64,000 nucleotides of DNA from Agapanthus africanus (lineage: Eukaryota > Streptophyta > Magnoliopsida > Asparagales > Amaryllidaceae). The notes below the pieces were generated by a model. The model was not told the DNA's origin, did no database searches, and saw only the letters and a list, made by a program, of their open reading frames with translations. Made by a program: the position numbers and the translations under genes. Location of the stretch: contig JASDDO010000006.1 in the NCBI GenBank assembly GCA_030015575.1, positions 204,233,632 to 204,297,631 on the forward strand, in the 5' to 3' direction. Shown here in pieces: positions 59,501-64,000 of the stretch. Every line of letters starts with the position of its first letter. Position 1 is the stretch's first letter.

Positions 59501-60535
59501 TGCATCTATAGTAGATTTGTAGCGAGAACTGTAGTATTCCTCGTTTTATACGTGGATGACATTCTCTTAATAGGAAATGACATTCCTATGCTACAATCTG
59601 TCAAGGGGTTCTTGTCACACAGGTTCTCCATGAAAGACCTGGGTGATGCCTCATACATCCTGGGGATCCGGATCCATCGTGATAGATCCAAGAGGATATT
59701 AGGACTTTCTCAGTCCAGGTACATCGACGCCATAGTGAAAAGATTCAGTATGGAAGATTCCAAGCGCGGTAACCTACCGGCTTGTCACGGGATCACCCTC
59801 TCTAAAGAGATGTCTCCCAAGACTGATTTGGAGAGGGATCGCATGTCTATTATACCCTACGCTTCTGCAGTAGGCTCTATAATGTATGCGATGTTGTGTA
59901 CCAGACCGGATGTAGCTTATGCACTGAGTGTGGTAAGCCGGTATCAGTCAAACCCTGGGGAGAAACACTGGATAGCAGTAAAGAACATTCTCAAGTACCT
60001 GAGAAGGACTAAGGAGATGTTCTTGGTGTATGGCAGAAAAGACCTCCAGATCGAGGCCTTTGCTGACTCCAGCTTCCAGAGTGACAAGGATGATTCCAAG
60101 TCCATGTCGGGTTTTGTCTTTACCCTCAATGGAGGGGCGGTGTGTTGGAAGAGCTCCAAACAGGAAACCGTTGCAGACTCGACTATGGAAGCGGAATACA
60201 TCGCTGCATCTGATGCCGCAAAAGAAGCTGTCTGGATAAGGAAGTTCTTAAAAGAACTTCAGGTGGTTCCGTCCATTGTTGACCCAATACCTCTGTATTG
60301 CGACAACAACGGGGCTATAGCTTTAGCAAAGGAACCCAGGTCCCATCAGAGATCCAGGCACATCTTGAGGCGGTATCACCTGATCAGGGAGATCGTGGAT
60401 CGCAAGGAGATCGAGGTTCGGAGGGTTGCTTCAGAAGAGAACACTGCAGATCCATTCACCAAGGCCCTACCCCAGACTCAGTTCGAGCGGCTGATCGAGA
60501 TGATAGGTCTTCGATACGCCAGTACATGGCCTTAG
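56585..60535 (+). CDS. A1 copia gag-pol polyprotein, 1316 aa, intact
   Basis: A single uninterrupted frame encoding the structural and replication proteins of a Ty1/copia retrotransposon. The first ATG in frame is 56585 (MTGLKLILDKN); the open frame reaches a little further up only through a GTG. Gag occupies about residues 1-290, with a Lys-rich stretch (about 214-250) and a CX2CX4HX4C knuckle at 256-269. Protease Asp306 is in LDTGSGS. Integrase has an HHCC finger (H441, H446, C472, C475) and a triad D502, D565, E601 with exact D-35-E spacing. RT has YVDD at 989-992. RNase H has D1161, E1202 and D1240. The C-terminus ends 14 nt before the 3' LTR, so there is no env-like ORF. All these catalytic residues are present, so activity is plausible. 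Clade assignment (Tork/TAR-like) is uncertain. Confidence 0.96.
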   Translation: MTGLKLILDKNILTGPNYKDWLRNVKLAITYDKLGYLLTTKAPPIPSPTSSVADKEIRKTWEIDSAKARCLVLASMDNEHQRRHENMDLESIFLHTKELYGEQSRIARYEVSKKLFSTKLAVGSSVADHVLKMIGYTEELAELGTTLDSELYTDIILQSLPSTYAQFILNFNLQEKEVELSELLNMLRSAEGTLQKGRETPALFVGGSYSSRSKAKAKGKRKKAPAKPRGGVSKVGTKGKEKATKIAGKLVGKEECFYCHKSGHWKKDCRAWKARTQELKQVAASASGVYVIENCLSINSTSWVLDTGSGSHICNSLQALRNRKFLKAGDMTLRVANGASMDAKAVGDYHLGLTDGHVLVLRNCFFVPNATCNIISVSLVSKEGYEFVFVSNVVNIHLNQVLIGSGTLSNGIYVLNQPQIFNVQNTHKRKSPDINQAFLWHCRLGHINETRLTKLHKEGYLDTFEYQSYATCESCLMGKMTKTPFTGHGERASELLGLVHSDVCGPMSTHARSGYSYFITFTDDFSRYGHVFLMKHKSEAFEKFRDYKNEVEKQTGKSIKILRSDRGGEYLSAEFLDYLKENGILSQRTPPYTPQHNGVSERRNRTLLDMVRSMMSKAELPRSFWGYALETAAHLLNQVPTKTVPTTLYQMWSGKKPCLKSFKTWGCPAFVKKQHADKLEARSVQCKFVGYPKNSKGYLFYNEEEQKVLVSRHAYFLETEFLENQISGSAVELEEVSEPQTITEILEEPEGSKEQDIPTPLRRSSRQSHPPERYYGFLIDGDREDCIIDYDEPTSFQQAVQSVDSVKWLDAMRTEMESMYTNKVWTLDIAPDGVKLVGCKWIFKRKIGVDGQVETYKARLVAKGFRQRPGLDYDETFSPVAMLKSIRILLAIAAFHDYEIWQMDVNTAFLNGNLEECVYMDQPEGFIQSGSSRKVCKLLKSIYGLKQASRSWNICFDETVKEFDFIKNPDEPCIYSRFVARTVVFLVLYVDDILLIGNDIPMLQSVKGFLSHRFSMKDLGDASYILGIRIHRDRSKRILGLSQSRYIDAIVKRFSMEDSKRGNLPACHGITLSKEMSPKTDLERDRMSIIPYASAVGSIMYAMLCTRPDVAYALSVVSRYQSNPGEKHWIAVKNILKYLRRTKEMFLVYGRKDLQIEAFADSSFQSDKDDSKSMSGFVFTLNGGAVCWKSSKQETVADSTMEAEYIAASDAAKEAVWIRKFLKELQVVPSIVDPIPLYCDNNGAIALAKEPRSHQRSRHILRRYHLIREIVDRKEIEVRRVASEENTADPFTKALPQTQFERLIEMIGLRYASTWP

Positions 60536-60549
60536 TGCAAGTGGGAGAT
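60536..60549 (+). other. Polypurine tract, A1
   Basis: TGCAAGTGGGAGAT fills the space between the stop codon and the 3' LTR. Confidence 0.9.
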
Positions 60550-62631
60550 TGTTAGTGTATATGCCCTAGAGGCCATTACTGTATCATACTAGTTTGTATA
60601 TTACTTAATGGAAGCTTGGGATATTCACCTTGTATAAACAATCTTGCTCAATATAGTAGTATGCTACTTGGTTTGTTTCTACTTCAATGTGTACTTGTGT
60701 TTATTTTACTATATCACTTATACGCATTAGTGGAGCCCTTAGGATCTTTGCTTGATTACCAGCGTTGTGATGGCAGTCACACTAGTGGGGGCTGGGTAAT
60801 CTATAAGCACAACCTTATACAGGTCCCTAGTCGCAGGACTATCGAGACAGGGCATCGATACTCCGGAGTAGACTAGCGTATGCGCTTCTCATCCCAGTAT
60901 GGGAGATGGTCTGTCCCACAGCCATCAGTACGTCGTACTAGAGATAGTATACGGGTGCTCGTTAGGTTACGAGTACACTGGACAGGACTCGTCGGGAACT
61001 GACAGGTTGGTATTATACCTATCGTCAGTCATCAGTTCCCAGGTGACATGAGTACAGCTTAGTCCGCTGACTTGATACTAGCACTTCGCCTCGAGTGTGT
61101 TCCCACTGCACTTTGATCACTACCCTACCACGGCTCAAAGGAGTCGTGCAAACAGGTGGTGGTTGGGTGCAGTCCCGAAGCACTTGGAGGCAGTTCCGGT
61201 TAGACAGGATTCGTCCCTCCCGGTATTGGGGGTTGACATCGCGCTGTGTCTAGGAGAGCCATTACACGAGCAGTCCCTGGCCAGGGCAAGCGAGTTATGC
61301 TGATAGGTTCCAGTGTTATCTCAGGGTGTTTTGGGCTTCACTCCGACACGACTTGTACCGCTATTGGGGGACTGACGTTTTACCGCCCCGTAGGCCCGAC
61401 ATGCGATGTATCAGACGAACAGACCGGACTGTACGGAGACTGTCATATTCAGACTCAGTAGGAGTACAGATGGGGTTTCACCTCGTCAGCCTTCTTGTCG
61501 GCATCTACCTGGGGACCGTTACGCACAGCTAGTGCCGCTTGCGGTCTGTGGTTAAACCCACTGCCAGCGTAGTGTCGAGTCTTTAGAGTCCCACACAGAG
61601 GGTATTCGCCTCTGGGCAAAACTGAGTAGATGTCGCATGGTTTTGCGACAGGGTTCGTTCTCCTCCGCGCACTTGTGCACGTTTGGAGTCCGGACGGATA
61701 TTTCCAGCAGGCTCTGGTTTGAGCCGGATACTGGTATATGTTTTGGGGTTGCTTTTATCTCTCAGTATTCATGTTCCTCGGAACAAGAATGCAGGTGTGT
61801 ATGCACAGTTTTTTGAGGAGGAGGAAGATGACTTTCATTAGGGTTTCGGAACGGGTTCGTATGCACAATTGACGGTTATCATTTTCCAAACCCTAATGGT
61901 TTTATGGATTATCTATTAATAATAGTAATTAAATGAGAATAATTTTATGGTTGATTTTGTTGACTTGTTGACCATGGTTGACTTGTTGACCATGGTTGAA
62001 TGTTGACCACCATCATGCTTTGTAAAGATCCTCCTTGATTCATGCTTACATTTCATTAAATGAAGCATGATAGTGGTCATTCCAAATTACCATCAACTAT
62101 TCTTATTTTGAATTATTATTATTTAGATAATTCTTTTCTTTTGGCATTATGGTTGCAAGAAAGAAAAAGATAGTTCATTATCTCATTTAGCTTCTCTCTC
62201 CTCTCTTCATCTTCTTCTTCCTCTAGCAAAGAGAAACCTTCTCATGTGTTGAGAATCCTTCTCTTTTAAAAGAAAAGCATCCCTTAAACACTCTCTACTC
62301 ATTCTAGGTTCAAGGTTTAGCAAGCCGGAAACCCTAGTTCACTCAAAGATCGAGGAAGAGCCCAAAGGTTGAACCTTCGAGGGGGATCCATCTTCGACGG
62401 AAGAAGGCTACAAGGCAAGAACCATCAACCTCTACTAGGTTTGAAGAAGAAGGAGTTCAAGTTTAGGTATAACCTTCATCCGAGTAGCTAAGACTCTTTA
62501 GCTTGTATGCTAGTTTAGTTTAGACACGATCCCGACCTTGTTTAGTCCATGTTGCCTCTTGCGATAAAAATTTGTTTTTTATACCGTTTCCGCCTCCCCG
62601 TAAGAACCGGGGGTCGCAATATGGACTTACA
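60550..62631 (+). mobile_element. A1 3' LTR
   Basis: 2082 bp, collinear with 52477-54558 at an offset of 8073. It differs by about 19 substitutions counted by eye and no clear indel. It is followed by ATATA and then the B2 remainder. Confidence 0.95.
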
Positions 62632-62636
62632 ATATA

Positions 62637-64000
62637 CACCCAGACTTCCTCTTTGGTAGCATCTTTGGTAACGATGTATCTTGCCTTTAATCGTCTAGTA
62701 TGTCACGGTATCTAGCTTGGAACTCTTCCAACATACCGTCCCTCCACTGAGGGTAAAGACAATTCCTGTGACTAACATTCAGTCATCTTTATCACTCTGG
62801 AACCTTTCCAGTGATTCTCCCCAGGACCGATTGATACCATCTCACTACAACTAGTGAGTATCCTAATATCCAATTAGATCTATCTCATAGATCCAAAACC
62901 CAGGATTTAGTAGTTATCATTTTGATCCTATATGGAGAATCCTAGTGATAAGCGGAGATTGATCGAGCGTCGCATAGGAAACTTCTTCCCTATCAAGAGT
63001 ATGTCATCCACGTACTCTACGAGGATCACCACCATACTCCCTACTACCTTTTTGTATATACAAGGTTCATCTACCATTTTGATGATGTCAAACTCTTTGA
63101 CTATCACATCAAAACAAATATTCCAACTCCGCGATGCCTGTTTTATCACATAAAACATCTTGCATACGTTTCCGCTGCTCCCACTGTCTATGAAGCTATC
63201 TGGTTGTCTACTTATAGACGTTCTCTTCTAAATCAATATTTAGAAAAGCAGTCATGACACCCAACCACCAGATATCGTAGTCATGGTATGTAGCCGTGGC
63301 AAGTAGGATCTGGATGGACTTAAGCATAGCTACTTAGAAAATGTTTCATCATAACCCATACTTGGTCAATGATGCAAACCTTTAACAAGTCTAGCTTTGA
63401 AAATCTCAACTTTTCCATGTACACCAAGTAATCTTCTCAAGACATACTTGCTCCTGATGGGGATTTAACCCTTCAGATAAAGCAACCAAAGTCCATACTT
63501 TGTTGGTGTATAAGGATTCCATCTCAGATCGATAAGCATCCAGCCATTCTTACAGAGTCCTACTCCTGATGGCCTGCCCGAAACTAGTTGGGTCATCATC
63601 TCATGATGCAATCCTCGCTCCCACTGTCATAGAGAAACCGACGTATCTCTCAGGTGGGTGAAGAACCCTACTAGATCGGCGGAGAGGCAGAGGTTCGTTG
63701 GTTGCTATTGAATCCTTTGGTTCTACCAAATCAGCAGCTGCAGTTTGTATAGCTGGAACTTTTCTAGATCTATGTAACTGACCTTGCCTCGAGCTTGTCC
63801 GGATTTTTCTTTTAGACATAGGCCGGACAACCCTAAATCTTAACTGGCTTAAGAGATGGGCTCTTCCCTTTCCATATCTCATATGAAATGATAGGCATAT
63901 GATTTGATCTGAACTCTATTCAATAGGTATGCAACTTCATAAGTGCATAACTCCCTAAAAAGTAATAGGAAACTCAGTAGTACTCATCATAGAGCACACC
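62637..64000 (-). pseudogene. B2 pol pseudogene, RT/RNase H and upstream part
   Basis: Continues the B2 polyprotein to the window end on the minus strand. The RT part (62928-63158) has KQASRSWNICFD and YVDDILLIGKK. The linker LRRSSRVLHPPERY lies near 63650-63700. It shares with element B a +1 shift in the VYxD segment (near 63210), a 3-residue deletion before KQASRSW, and a scrambled segment near 63420-63470. It has its own deletion of roughly 140 bp near 63765. Non-functional. Confidence 0.85.

Larger units (their letters stand above)
52477..62631 (+). mobile_element. Copia element A1, complete and apparently autonomous
   Basis: 10,155 bp with two 2082-bp LTRs and perfect target duplications ATATA at 52472-52476 and 62632-62636. 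It has a primer site, a 2.0-kb leader, one intact gag-pol ORF and a polypurine tract. I counted about 19 differences between the LTRs (around 0.9 %), so insertion is recent. At a commonly used plant rate of 1.3e-8 per site per year that would be a few hundred thousand years, an estimate only. It is inserted in B2, and the empty site survives in element B near 16000. Confidence 0.96.

Noticed and set aside
60536-60549. Search for an env-like ORF between pol and the 3' LTR of A1
   Set aside because: Only 14 nt separate the stop from the LTR, so there is no room for one.

Overview
The window is repeat DNA from a large plant nuclear genome. Every stretch can be assigned to an LTR retrotransposon or a fragment of one. 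I see no host gene, rRNA, tRNA gene or CRISPR array. Ty1/copia elements with unusually long LTRs (2.0-2.2 kb) and long leaders (2-4 kb before the first ORF) make up most of it, plus one Ty3/gypsy chromovirus. Primer sites complementary to initiator tRNA-Met (TGGTATCAGAGC type), the plant-like copia pol order protease-integrase-RT-RNase H, and the chromodomain gypsy point to a seed plant; I cannot name the species.

Layout. The left 40 kb is essentially one plus-strand copia element (here B3) taken apart by later insertions. Its 5' LTR survives as pieces at 2510-2686, 25417-25746 and 34760-35295; its primer site is at 35297, its leader at 35309-39493, and its ORF begins at 39494 and is cut at 40309. 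Inserted into the B3 LTR are a minus-strand A-type LTR (1900-2509, itself split by a B-type LTR at 1-1899), the complete copia element C (2687-25416, target duplication GATCA) and a gypsy element (25747-34759) whose left part is deleted. Element C in turn carries a minus-strand solo LTR (7410-9525, duplication GGAGA) and, inside its 3' LTR, a complete minus-strand element B (13499-24008). The B3 leader carries a 1556-bp solo LTR of an unrelated family (37190-38745, duplication ATAGG) containing a GC-rich G-box array. Minus-strand element D (40310-46304) interrupts the B3 integrase; A2 (46305-50217) interrupts the D leader; a truncated minus-strand B2 (50218 to the window end) follows; and the young, intact element A1 (52477-62631, duplication ATATA) sits inside B2.

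Function. Only A1 looks autonomous: two 2082-bp LTRs differing at about 19 sites, primer site, polypurine tract and one 1316-residue gag-pol ORF with its key catalytic residues. Elements B, B3, C and D belong to a related lineage in which nearly all of gag (capsid and zinc knuckle) is missing, while the first roughly 40 gag residues are fused in frame to protease-pol. B and B2 also share the same pol frameshift at separate insertion sites. The simplest reading is a non-autonomous lineage moved in trans by A1-like partners.

The most interesting unexplained structure is in the leaders. All the copia families that can be compared share a PBS-proximal GC hairpin (not B3) and a row of three compound hairpins whose stems change in a compensatory way between families. 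This suggests a conserved RNA structure (packaging, dimerisation or translation) carried by both the autonomous and the gag-less elements.
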